Below are positions 8,283-16,485 of a stretch of 64,000 bases of DNA, in pieces; position 1 is the stretch's first letter, and every line of letters starts with the position of its first letter. The notes under the pieces were generated by a model. The model searched no databases. It worked only from the letters and a program-made list of their open reading frames with translations, and was not told the DNA's origin. The stretch covers positions 22,592 to 86,591 of the forward strand of contig NZ_NRQU01000014.1 in the NCBI RefSeq assembly GCF_004119495.1, given 5' to 3'. The position numbers and the translations under genes were made by a program. Source of the stretch: Flavobacterium sp. YO12. Lineage in GTDB: Bacteria; Bacteroidota; Bacteroidia; Flavobacteriales; Flavobacteriaceae.

Positions 8283-9632
8283 TTACTTTTTTACAGAAGA
8301 AATTATCCCCTTCAAAAACCCATTAAAATCAAATCCAGGTTCTTCTTCCTTCACTCCCATTCTCACGATAACCATATCCAAAGAAGGAATAATCGCCACC
8401 ATTTGTCCTTGATACCCACTGCAATAAAACATATCACGAGGAACATCTGGGAATTTTCCTCCGGCGTTTAACCAAAATTGTGCTCCATATTTTCCTTCAG
8501 AAGTATTGGTTGGTGTTGCTGTGTACTTTACCCAGCTTTCGTCAAGGATTTGTTCGCCGTTCCAGTTTCCTTTGTGCAAGTATAATAATCCAAATTTTGA
8601 CCAATCTCTTGGTGTTGCCCATCCGTAAGACGAACCTACAAAAGTTCCTGACATATCTTGCTCCACAATCATCGAATTCATTCCGATTTTGTCGATTACG
8701 GCGCTATACCAAAAATCTAAGTATTCTTGTTGTGTTTTAAATTGACTTCTTAAAATTCTCGATAATAAGTTTGTCGTTCCTGAAGAATAATACCAATGTG
8801 TGTTTGGTTTATATTTTGCCGGCTTATCCATTTGTACTTTTCCCATATCTTCAGATTGAAAAAGCATTTGTGTAGCATCGCAGATTGTGCTGTAATTCTC
8901 TTCCCATTCTAAACCAGAATTCATGTGAAGCAAATCGTTTACGGTAATATTTTTGCGTTCGTCATTTTGCCATTCTTTGATTGGCGCTGGTTTATAAATA
9001 TCAATTTTCCCTTGTTTTGCCAAAACTCCAAAAGCAGAACTTGTGATACTTTTTGTCATCGACCAGCCTAAAATTTTACTGTCTTTATTGAAACCTGTAT
9101 CGTATTTTTCGGCAATTAATTTGTCTTTATATAAAACAACAACGGCACGTGTTCTTTTCTTTTTTCCGCCATCTTTATCAAAAGAATCGTCAACGGCTTT
9201 TTTTAATTTTGCATAGTCGACATTTGCGAAAGCAGAATCTTTTGGTTCATTATTGCCATAAGGAAAAGGAAGATTATTAACCAATTTTGTTCTTTTTGGA
9301 AGCAGGTATGGTTTCGAAATATCAAAATCATCATTAATTAATAAAGCTCCCAAACCTTCTCTATAGATTGCTTTTCTTTCTTTCAATCCATAAACAGATG
9401 AAACTGCAAATTTTCCAGCATCATCAATTGAATTTTTAGCCAAATCAATCATATCAATATCATTGTCTGTTTTTTCAATTAGATCCAATGGACGATTATC
9501 GATAAAATGTCCTGACGCGACACTTTTTGCTGAGAAACCAGAAATCAAATCCAGCTTCGGATAAGTTGTAAATCCGAAATACAAAAAGGCAAGAACCAAA
9601 ACAAGCAGAAATACTTTGAGAAACTTTTTCAT
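8283..9632 (-). CDS. Membrane-anchored serine hydrolase, beta-lactamase class C family
   Basis: A 449-residue protein. An uncleaved N-terminal membrane anchor or signal segment (about 5-22) is followed by the penicillin-binding-protein-like domain. The nucleophile motif is SMTK (S191, K194) within GWSMTKSITSSA. The second motif region is YYSSG (281-285), with LHMNSGLEWEE between them, as in class C beta-lactamase homologues and esterases of the EstB type. The substrate is unknown; resistance is not implied. It heads a three-gene block on the strand opposite to the suf genes, physically separating sufD from sufS. Confidence 0.85.
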   Translation of the reverse strand: MKKFLKVFLLVLVLAFLYFGFTTYPKLDLISGFSAKSVASGHFIDNRPLDLIEKTDNDIDMIDLAKNSIDDAGKFAVSSVYGLKERKAIYREGLGALLINDDFDISKPYLLPKRTKLVNNLPFPYGNNEPKDSAFANVDYAKLKKAVDDSFDKDGGKKKRTRAVVVLYKDKLIAEKYDTGFNKDSKILGWSMTKSITSSAFGVLAKQGKIDIYKPAPIKEWQNDERKNITVNDLLHMNSGLEWEENYSTICDATQMLFQSEDMGKVQMDKPAKYKPNTHWYYSSGTTNLLSRILRSQFKTQQEYLDFWYSAVIDKIGMNSMIVEQDMSGTFVGSSYGWATPRDWSKFGLLYLHKGNWNGEQILDESWVKYTATPTNTSEGKYGAQFWLNAGGKFPDVPRDMFYCSGYQGQMVAIIPSLDMVIVRMGVKEEEPGFDFNGFLKGIISSVKK

Positions 9633-9819
9633 GACGATTTAGATATTTTTACTGCAATATAAATAATTTATGCTCACGATTTTAGAACTCAATTCACAAA
9701 TCTATTTCGGATAATTCAAAAAACAGAATTATTTTTTACGGAATCAATATTTACAGCATCTAACAATGGCACCATAAAAGGAAATTATAGAATTGCTGTA
9801 TAAACAAATTTAGTTTTAG

Positions 9820-9827
9820 TACTTTTG
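9820..9827 (+). promoter_or_regulatory. -7 box (TACTTTTG) of the sufS transcript
   Basis: Exact TAnnTTTG match 25 nt before the sufS ATG. The second half of the suf cluster therefore probably has its own promoter, as expected once an opposite-strand block separates it from sufD. Confidence 0.7.
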
Positions 9828-9852
9828 TAAATAGATTTTTTCTAAATAAGAC

Positions 9853-11067
9853 ATGCTAGATATCCAAAAAATAAGAGCTGATTTTCCGATACTTTCACAA
9901 ACTGTAAACGGAAAACCTTTAGTATATTTCGACAACGGAGCTACTTCGCAAAAACCACAAATTGTGATTGATGAAGAAGTAAAATATTATCAGGAAATTA
10001 ATGCCAATATTCACCGTGGCGTTCACACTTTAAGCCAATTAGCCACTGATGCTTACGAGATTTCTCGTGGCAAAGTGAAAAATCATATTAATGCAAAACA
10101 TGCTCACGAAGTCCTTTTTACTTCGGGAACTACACACGGTATTAACTTAGTTACAAATGGTTTTGCTTCAATCTTGAAACCTGGCGACGAAGTAATTGTT
10201 TCTTCACTGGAACATCACAGTAATATTGTGCCTTGGCAAATGTTATGTGAAAAAACGGGAGCTGTTTTGAAAGTAATTCCGATGAATGAAAATGGAGAAT
10301 TAATCATCGAAGAATTTGATGCTTTACTTTCTGAAAAAACAAAAGTGGTTACGGTAAATCATATTTCGAATGCACTGGGAATCATTAACCCAATTAAATA
10401 TATTATTGATAAGGCACACGCTGTAGGTTCTGCTGTTTTAATTGACGGCGCTCAGGCTGTTCCACATTTAAAACCAGATGTTCAGGAATTAGATTGTGAT
10501 TTTTATGCTTTTTCAGGACATAAAATGTGCGGTCCAACTGGAACAGGAATTTTATATGGAAAAGAAGAATGGTTAAATAAACTTCCTCCTTATCAGGGCG
10601 GCGGCGAGATGATCAAAGAAGTGACTTTCGAAAAAACTACTTACGCAGATCTTCCTCATAAATTTGAAGCTGGAACTCCAAATATTGCGGGTGGAATTGT
10701 TTTGGGAACTGCAATTGATTATTTAAACAATATAGGTTTCGACAATATTCAGGAATATGAACACGAACTTTTAGAGTACGCTACAAAACGTCTACTAGAA
10801 ATTGAAGGTTTGAGAATCTACGGAACGGGAAAGAATAAAGCTTCTGTGGTTTCATTTAATATTGATGGAATTCATCCCTATGATATTGGTTCAATAATTG
10901 ACAAATTAGGAATTGCGGTTAGAACTGGACATCACTGTGCGCAGCCAATTATGAATTTCTTCTGTATTCCGGGAACAATTCGTGCTTCTTTCTCTTTTTA
11001 TAACACTAAAGAGGAAATTGATCTAATGGTTGATGCAGTTAAGAAAGCCCAAACAATGCTGAGCTAA
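9853..11067 (+). CDS. sufS: Cysteine desulfurase SufS
   Basis: A 404-residue PLP enzyme of the SufS (group II) class. The PLP lysine is K224 in SGHKMCGPTG. The persulfide-forming cysteine is C362 in RTGHHCAQP. It converts cysteine to alanine and delivers sulfur to SufE and then SufB. Downstream order is lipoprotein, sufE, sufT, DUF2480, all on the same strand with small gaps, so they form a second suf transcription unit. Confidence 0.97.
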   Translation: MLDIQKIRADFPILSQTVNGKPLVYFDNGATSQKPQIVIDEEVKYYQEINANIHRGVHTLSQLATDAYEISRGKVKNHINAKHAHEVLFTSGTTHGINLVTNGFASILKPGDEVIVSSLEHHSNIVPWQMLCEKTGAVLKVIPMNENGELIIEEFDALLSEKTKVVTVNHISNALGIINPIKYIIDKAHAVGSAVLIDGAQAVPHLKPDVQELDCDFYAFSGHKMCGPTGTGILYGKEEWLNKLPPYQGGGEMIKEVTFEKTTYADLPHKFEAGTPNIAGGIVLGTAIDYLNNIGFDNIQEYEHELLEYATKRLLEIEGLRIYGTGKNKASVVSFNIDGIHPYDIGSIIDKLGIAVRTGHHCAQPIMNFFCIPGTIRASFSFYNTKEEIDLMVDAVKKAQTMLS

Positions 11068-11078
11068 AAACCTTTTAT

Positions 11079-11504
11079 ATGAGAATTTTATCTTTGTTAC
11101 TCTTAACTCTTTTTATTGGAACGAGCTGCTCCAGTCAAAAAAAAGCAGATATGACCAAAACACAATTGGAATACACTGCCGTTTCAAGAGGTATTTACAA
11201 AAAGATAATTGTTCAAAATAAAACAGCAACAGTTACCAATGCCAGAAATGAGGAAGCTGTAGAAGCGAAAATTAATGATGCAAAATGGAAACAAATTGTA
11301 ATTGAGTTTTCGAAAATAAATTTAGAAAATATTCCAAATTTGAAAGCTCCAACAGAAAAACGTTTTTACGATGGCGCTGCAATTGGAAATTTAAAAGTAA
11401 CTCAAAATCAAAAGACCTACGAAACAAAAGGTTTCGACAATGGTTTTCCTCCAAAGGAAATAGAAAAACTGGTTAATTTACTGGTTGATTTTGCTAAAGA
11501 ATAA
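11079..11504 (+). CDS. Small predicted lipoprotein
   Basis: A 141-residue protein with a type II signal peptide. The hydrophobic run LSLLLLTLFIGTSC puts the lipobox cysteine at residue 17. The remaining domain (YTAVSRGIYKKIIVQNKTA, later YDGAAIGNLKV) is small and mixed alpha/beta. No firm family assignment. It starts 11 nt after sufS and ends 2 nt before sufE, so it is cotranscribed with them although an envelope lipoprotein has no known role in SUF assembly. Confidence 0.8.
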   Translation: MRILSLLLLTLFIGTSCSSQKKADMTKTQLEYTAVSRGIYKKIIVQNKTATVTNARNEEAVEAKINDAKWKQIVIEFSKINLENIPNLKAPTEKRFYDGAAIGNLKVTQNQKTYETKGFDNGFPPKEIEKLVNLLVDFAKE

Positions 11505-11506
11505 TT

Positions 11507-11932
11507 ATGACAATAAAAGAAATTCAAAACGAAATAATAGACGAATTTTCGATGTTCGACGACTGGATGCAGCGTTATGAATACATCATTGAACTAGGAA
11601 AAAGTCTTCCGTTAATTAAAGAAGAATACAAAACCGACGAGAATTTAATCAAAGGATGTCAGTCTAAAGTTTGGCTTCAAGGCGAACAAAAAGATGACAA
11701 AATTGTCTTTACTGCTGATAGTGATGCAATTTTGACAAAAGGAATAATCGCGATTTTAATTCGTGCTTTCTCCAATCAAAAAGCATCTGATATCATAAAT
11801 GCAGATACTGATTTTATAGACGAAATTGGATTAAAAGAACATTTATCAGCAACACGTGCCAACGGTTTGGTTTCGATGATCAAAAACATCAAAATGTACG
11901 CTTTGGCTTTTGACGCAAAAAACAAAAATTAA
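11507..11932 (+). CDS. sufE: Sulfur acceptor protein SufE
   Basis: A 141-residue SufE. The active cysteine is C51 in IKGCQSKVWL, at the same position as in E. coli SufE. It takes the persulfide from SufS C362 and carries it to the SufBCD scaffold. Starts 2 nt after the lipoprotein gene. High confidence from length, motif and context. Confidence 0.96.
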   Translation: MTIKEIQNEIIDEFSMFDDWMQRYEYIIELGKSLPLIKEEYKTDENLIKGCQSKVWLQGEQKDDKIVFTADSDAILTKGIIAILIRAFSNQKASDIINADTDFIDEIGLKEHLSATRANGLVSMIKNIKMYALAFDAKNKN

Positions 11933-11941
11933 ATTTCTTTT

Positions 11942-12002
11942 GCCACGAATTTCACGAATTGACACTAATTTTTAAATTCGGGAAATTTGTGAAATTCGTG
12001 GC
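11942..12002. repeat. Intergenic inverted repeat, 'gccacgaatttcacgaatt' family
   Basis: Arms GCCACGAATTTCACGAATT and AATTTGTGAAATTCGTGGC surround a loop of about 20 nt between sufE and sufT. It lacks a T-tract on the plus strand, so read-through is likely. A degenerate relative lies at 23370-23442. Confidence 0.8.
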
Positions 12003-12020
12003 GAAAAAACAAATAACAAA

Positions 12021-12344
12021 ATGGAACAAGAAATAGACACAAACGAATTAGGAGAATCAATCGTAAAAGTTTTAAAAGGAATTTACGATCCTGAGATTCC
12101 TGTTGATATTTATGAATTAGGATTAATTTACGATGTAATGGTAAATACAGATTACGAAGTAAAAATCTTAATGACACTTACCTCTCCAAACTGTCCGGTT
12201 GCAGAAAGCTTACCAAGAGAGGTAGAAGAAAAAGTAAAAACGATCGAAAACATAAAAGATGTTGACGTTGAAATTACTTTCGATCCGCCTTGGAGTAAAG
12301 ATTTAATGAGCGAAGAAGCAAAATTAGAATTAGGAATGCTTTAA
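12021..12344 (+). CDS. sufT: SufT / MIP18-family (DUF59) Fe-S assembly factor
   Basis: A 107-residue DUF59 protein. Hallmarks are YDPEIPVDIYELGLIYD near residue 28 and MTLTSPNCPVAESLP near residue 55 with the conserved cysteine. DUF59 proteins help mature Fe-S enzymes, especially under high demand. Its place downstream of sufE supports the SufT name. Normal length, ATG start. Confidence 0.92.
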   Translation: MEQEIDTNELGESIVKVLKGIYDPEIPVDIYELGLIYDVMVNTDYEVKILMTLTSPNCPVAESLPREVEEKVKTIENIKDVDVEITFDPPWSKDLMSEEAKLELGML

Positions 12345-12349
12345 AAAAC

Positions 12350-12419
12350 AGTCATAAAGTTGAAAGTTATAAAGTCTAATAAAAGAGTTTATGACTTTCG
12401 ACCTTCGACTTTAAGACTT
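12350..12419. repeat. Intergenic inverted repeat, 'agtcataaag/gactttcgacttt' family, empty copy
   Basis: AGTCATAAAGTTGAAAG on the left pairs with CTTTCGACCTTCGACTTTAAGACT on the right. Same family as the elements that bracket the four-helix-bundle gene, but here the dyad carries no gene. Confidence 0.7.
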
Positions 12420-12424
12420 AAAGA

Positions 12425-12934
12425 ATGGAAGAAATCATCAATAAAGTTGCTAATAGTGCTTTAGAAGTTTTTGATTTAGAGGATTATTATCCAAAAGGAA
12501 TCCGTACACAAATTGACATTTCGCAATGGCTTTTGGAAGGATTTTTATTGAAAGAAAAAGACTTTAGAGAACACCTTAAAAATCACGATTGGTCACAATA
12601 CCAAGATCAATATGTGGCTGTGCATTGCAGTACAGACGCTATCGTTCCGGCTTGGGCTTTAATTTTAGTAAGCATCCATTTAGCGCCTTTTGCAAAAAAA
12701 GTAGTCAATGGAACTATCGAAGATTTAGATGCTAGCTTATATGAAGAAATCTTAAGTAAAATCGATTATTCGGTTTACAAGAACAAACCTGTCATTGTAA
12801 AAGGCTGCTCAAGAAAACCAGTACCAATGCGAGCTTATATTTTAGCAGCAAACAACCTTCAACCCTTCGCCCGAAGCATAATGTACGGTGAAGCTTGCTC
12901 TGCAGTCCCTTTGTACAAGGAATCTAAGAAATAA
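12425..12934 (+). CDS. DUF2480 family protein
   Basis: A 169-residue cytoplasmic protein of the DUF2480 family common in Bacteroidota suf clusters. Conserved-looking cysteines lie in AVHCSTDAIVPAW, VKGCSRKPVP and YGEACSAVP, so metal or cluster binding is possible but unproven. It is the last gene of the suf run, 80 nt after sufT with a repeat in between. Confidence 0.85.
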   Translation: MEEIINKVANSALEVFDLEDYYPKGIRTQIDISQWLLEGFLLKEKDFREHLKNHDWSQYQDQYVAVHCSTDAIVPAWALILVSIHLAPFAKKVVNGTIEDLDASLYEEILSKIDYSVYKNKPVIVKGCSRKPVPMRAYILAANNLQPFARSIMYGEACSAVPLYKESKK

Positions 12935-12980
12935 CTTGCTTTTTCGATCAATTATGCCTTAACCTTTTAAGCGTTTTTAG

Positions 12981-12988
12981 TATATTTG
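12981..12988 (+). promoter_or_regulatory. -7 box (TATATTTG) upstream of the DUF3078 gene
   Basis: Exact TAnnTTTG match 25 nt before the ATG at 13013, so this gene probably has its own transcript separate from the suf genes. Confidence 0.65.
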
Positions 12989-13012
12989 TTAATACACTTA
13001 AACTAAATAACC

Positions 13013-13963
13013 ATGAGAAAGCTGACGTTATTACTCTTCATTTTAGCGAACTTTACTTTTGTTCAGGCACAAAATTCAGAAAAAGAATTAATTCAAAATA
13101 CCGAAAAAGCGGTAAAAAAAATAAACGATACTATTGAAGAAGATGGCTGGAAGGCAAAAGGAACTGTGTCTCTTTTGCTTAATCAGTCAAGCTTTAACAA
13201 TTGGATTGCCGGAGGAGAAGACAGTTTTTCTGGAACTTTGGGAATCAATTATGATTTTAATTACAAAAAAGAGGACTTAACTTGGGATAATAAAATTTTA
13301 GCTTCTTACGGACTCTTACAAACCAAAAATGCCGATTTCGGAAAAAAGACAGATGACCGACTAGAGTTTAATTCTATCGTTGGAAAAAGAGCTTTTGGAG
13401 AATGGTACTACTCTTATTTCCTGAATTTCAGAACACAATTTACAACTGGCTATGTTTATGGACAGGATGCAAATGGAAAAGAAATTAGAACCGAAAATAC
13501 CAAATTTATGTCTCCTGGTTATCTTACTACAGGTCCTGGAATTTACTGGACAAAAGACGATAATCTTAAAATAAACTTCGCTCCATTAACTTCAAAATTT
13601 ACATTTGTTGACAGCGCATATACTTCTGGAATAGATCAAGCAACAGGATTACCATATGTTGATGGTGCTTATTTTGGTGTAGATGCTAACAAAAGTATGC
13701 GTTACGAATTAGGTTTTTATGCCTCTGTTTATTATAAATTAGCAATAATGACCAACGTAACTGCCGAAAATACTTTAAATCTTTACTCTAATTATTTAGA
13801 AGATCCACAAAATGTAGACATCAATTACTCTCTGAATATTGTTATGAAAATCAATAAATTCCTATCGGCAAACTTATCTTTCCAAGCGATTTATGATGAC
13901 AATGCTTTTCAAGGATTTCAAACCAGAGAAGTATTTGGTTTAGGAGTTAATTTTGGTTTTTAA
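13013..13963 (+). CDS. DUF3078 outer-membrane protein
   Basis: A 316-residue exported protein. The signal peptide MRKLTLLLFILANFTFVQAQ (1-20) is followed by a DUF3078 domain. The body has alternating aromatic strands (FNYKKEDLTWDNKILASYG) and ends with GLGVNFGF, typical of an outer-membrane beta-barrel with a terminal aromatic residue. The function of the family is unknown. A hairpin at 14021-14071 follows the gene. Confidence 0.88.
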   Translation: MRKLTLLLFILANFTFVQAQNSEKELIQNTEKAVKKINDTIEEDGWKAKGTVSLLLNQSSFNNWIAGGEDSFSGTLGINYDFNYKKEDLTWDNKILASYGLLQTKNADFGKKTDDRLEFNSIVGKRAFGEWYYSYFLNFRTQFTTGYVYGQDANGKEIRTENTKFMSPGYLTTGPGIYWTKDDNLKINFAPLTSKFTFVDSAYTSGIDQATGLPYVDGAYFGVDANKSMRYELGFYASVYYKLAIMTNVTAENTLNLYSNYLEDPQNVDINYSLNIVMKINKFLSANLSFQAIYDDNAFQGFQTREVFGLGVNFGF

Positions 13964-14020
13964 TTTAAACTGCAAACCGCTTAATTTTACCTCAGAGAGC
14001 GCTGACTAAAGTATCTCAAA

Positions 14021-14071
14021 AAACATAAAGTTCGCAAAGCTATGTAGATTAGCTCTTCGAACTTTATGTTT
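14021..14071. terminator. Hairpin between convergent genes
   Basis: Arms AAACATAAAGTTCG and CGAACTTTATGTTT pair perfectly around a 23-nt loop. It lies between the DUF3078 gene and convergent hflX. The inner words resemble the GCAAAGTTCGC repeat family. Confidence 0.6.
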
Positions 14072-14100
14072 TAATAAAAGACAGTTTATAAAAATTCAAC

Positions 14101-15333
14101 TTATTCTTGTTCTTCTTTTTCAACTGCATCCTTATAATCTGGATACAAAAATTTATTGTATGGGAATCTCGTTATATGAATCTGACGAACTGCTTCGTAC
14201 ACCATTTCTCTAAATTCTTCAAAATTTTGCTTTTGTGTTGCCGAAATAAACAAAGTGTTATTTTCTCCAACATTACTCATCCAAGTTTGTTTCCATTCCT
14301 CAAGTGTGTAATGTTTTCTAGTTCTTTCGGTAATCAAATCATCTTCATCGATAGTCAAATGTTTGTAAGCATCGATTTTATTAAAAACCATAATCGTTGG
14401 TTTATCATTGCTTTTGATTTCTTGCAAAGTTTGATTTACAGATTCGATATGATCTTCAAAATCTGGATGCGAAATATCTACAACATGCAAAAGTAAATCA
14501 GCCTCACGAACCTCATCAAGTGTACTTTTGAAAGAATCTACTAATTGTGTTGGCAATTTTCTGATGAAACCAACGGTATCAGAAAGTAAAAACGGTAAAT
14601 TTTTAATTACCACTTTTCGAACTGTTGTATCTAATGTTGCGAACAATTTGTTTTCGACAAAAACATCACTTTTACCAATGGCATTCATCAAAGTCGATTT
14701 TCCAACGTTTGTATATCCAACTAAAGCCACACGAACCATTGCTCCGCGATTACTTCTTTGAATACTCATTTGTTTGTCGATCGTTTTGATCTTATCCTTC
14801 AAAAGTGAAATTCGATCACGTACAATACGTCTATCTGTTTCAATCTCCGTTTCACCAGGACCACGCATTCCAATTCCTCCTTTTTGACGCTCAAGGTGCG
14901 TCCATAAACCAGAAAGTCTTGGTAATAAATATTGGCATTGTGCCAACTCTACCTGAGTTCTTGCATACGAAGTTTCGGCTCTCTGCGCAAAAATATCCAG
15001 AATCAAATTGGTTCTGTCAAGAATTTTACAATCAATAATTCTTGAAATATTCTTTTGCTGAGACGGCGATAATTCGTCATCAAAAATTAAAGTCGATATA
15101 TTGTTTTCTTTTACAAAAAGATGGATTTCGTCTATTTTTCCTGTACCAACAAATGTCTTGGGATTTGGACGCTCCATTTTTTGCGAAAAACGTTTTATAA
15201 CTTCACCTCCAGCGGTAAAAGTCAAAAACTCTAATTCGTCCAAATATTCGTTAAGTTTTTCCTCACTTTGATTTTGAGTTATAATACCAACAATGGCAGT
15301 TCTCTCAAAATTTATAACTTCTTTTTCTAACAT
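14101..15333 (-). CDS. hflX: Ribosome-associated GTPase HflX
   Basis: A 410-residue HflX. An N-terminal domain (1-185) contains the family phrase GPGETEIETDRR. The G domain has the P-loop GYTNVGKST, the G3 motif DTVGFIRKLP and G4 NKID. HflX splits stalled or stressed ribosomes. It runs convergent with the DUF3078 gene and has a well-formed own promoter. Length and motifs are normal. Confidence 0.95.
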   Translation of the reverse strand: MLEKEVINFERTAIVGIITQNQSEEKLNEYLDELEFLTFTAGGEVIKRFSQKMERPNPKTFVGTGKIDEIHLFVKENNISTLIFDDELSPSQQKNISRIIDCKILDRTNLILDIFAQRAETSYARTQVELAQCQYLLPRLSGLWTHLERQKGGIGMRGPGETEIETDRRIVRDRISLLKDKIKTIDKQMSIQRSNRGAMVRVALVGYTNVGKSTLMNAIGKSDVFVENKLFATLDTTVRKVVIKNLPFLLSDTVGFIRKLPTQLVDSFKSTLDEVREADLLLHVVDISHPDFEDHIESVNQTLQEIKSNDKPTIMVFNKIDAYKHLTIDEDDLITERTRKHYTLEEWKQTWMSNVGENNTLFISATQKQNFEEFREMVYEAVRQIHITRFPYNKFLYPDYKDAVEKEEQE

Positions 15334-15349
15334 AGCTTTGAATAAGTTG

Positions 15350-15379
15350 CAAATTTAATGATTTGCCTGCTACTTACAA
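15350..15379 (-). promoter_or_regulatory. hflX promoter
   Basis: On the minus strand a -33 TTG, 19-nt spacer and TAAATTTG -7 box sit just upstream of the hflX ATG. Spacing and boxes both match the Bacteroidota consensus. Confidence 0.7.
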
Positions 15380-15416
15380 TTATAGAATTAGGTTTTTAAA
15401 TTGTATTTAAAAAGAT

Positions 15417-15480
15417 AAGCCATTTATAAACTATGTTTTACAAAGGATTTTCTTTTATAAAACTTGTTTACAAATGGCTT
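15417..15480. terminator. Hairpin after the exported 287-aa protein gene
   Basis: Arms AAGCCATTTATAAAC and GTTTACAAATGGCTT with one mismatch and a long loop, located between the stop at 15501 and the hflX promoter. Confidence 0.5.
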
Positions 15481-15500
15481 AAAAATGATTTTAAACGTAT

Positions 15501-16364
15501 TTATTCGTAAATAAAGGTTTTCTCTGTTTTTACAATTCCGTTTTCTTCAATTTGCGAACACGAAATCGGAAAATTTAATTTATTATATTTATATTTTCTG
15601 CTTACAGCAACTAATACAGTAGACGATGGGCTAAAATTCATTTCGTTGTTGTATGAAATTGACTCAAAACTAAATTCATCTTCATGATAAGAAATCATTG
15701 GAACAATTACTTTATAATTGTCACCAAAAAGGCTTTGAACGATTAACTGATCAACAGATTTTTTATCATCATAAGTGAATGATTTAGAAATTTTATCTCC
15801 AACTAATCCTTTATGTTTAGATACATTATCGTTTACATAAACATATTCGATTTTCCCAATGATTGCCTTATTTCTATCACGAGAAGTACGTCTTACAATA
15901 ATTCCGTTTTCTACAATATATTCAATATCATCAACTAAATTCTGGTGATTTGTACTTTTTTTAGTCGTTACTTTTACTCGAGCTCCTTCGTATACAAAAG
16001 TGACTACTTTAGTTATATAGTCAGGTCCTTCTTGATATTTTTTTACAAATTTAGTAATGTTATTATCGGCATTATAAGTGTAATTAATAACTTCTTTCCA
16101 GTCGCTGCCCACTTTGTCTTTAACTGTCATATCAAGCAAACCGTTTTTATTATAAAAAAAATGCTGAATAACGTCTGAAGTCGTAATTGTTTGAAGTTTA
16201 CCGTCTTTAAATACAACTGTCTTGTTTACAATTTCACCGTCTTTTGAGTTTTGGTAATTTGTTTTTACAATGTTTATTTGCTTTAATTTCACAGGAGTAT
16301 CATCCTGGCTATGTGCTAAGAATGGAAATACCATCATTATGATGGCAATAAAGTAGATTTTCAT
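15501..16364 (-). CDS. Exported protein of unknown function
   Basis: A 287-residue protein with signal peptide MKIYFIAIIMMVFPFLAHSQ. ATG 16364 is preferred over an in-frame ATG 30 bases upstream because it places the signal peptide at the N-terminus. The mature part consists of repeated short beta-strand phrases such as YNADNNITKFVKKY and YVYVNDNVSKHKGL, the pattern of RHS/YD-like or sugar-binding beta repeats. No family assigned. Monocistronic. Confidence 0.75.
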   Translation of the reverse strand: MKIYFIAIIMMVFPFLAHSQDDTPVKLKQINIVKTNYQNSKDGEIVNKTVVFKDGKLQTITTSDVIQHFFYNKNGLLDMTVKDKVGSDWKEVINYTYNADNNITKFVKKYQEGPDYITKVVTFVYEGARVKVTTKKSTNHQNLVDDIEYIVENGIIVRRTSRDRNKAIIGKIEYVYVNDNVSKHKGLVGDKISKSFTYDDKKSVDQLIVQSLFGDNYKVIVPMISYHEDEFSFESISYNNEMNFSPSSTVLVAVSRKYKYNKLNFPISCSQIEENGIVKTEKTFIYE

Positions 16365-16485
16365 TTTGTTTTTGTATTGATTTGGGATGACCAAAATACA
16401 AAATTCTACTAAAATTTAACACTTTAAAACTTAAAAAAGGTCAAAATACTCTGCAGCAGATTAAAACCGAATTTTGAACTTCATT

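Noticed and set aside
8283..9632. Antibiotic-resistance beta-lactamase
   Set aside because: The SMTK motif shows a class C-like fold, but the second motif is YSS and not YxN, and no resistance-type context is present; a general serine hydrolase is safer.
5980..12419. CRISPR array in the repeated AGTCATAAAG words
   Set aside because: Units are short, imperfect and paired as inverted arms; there are no regular spacers and no cas genes.
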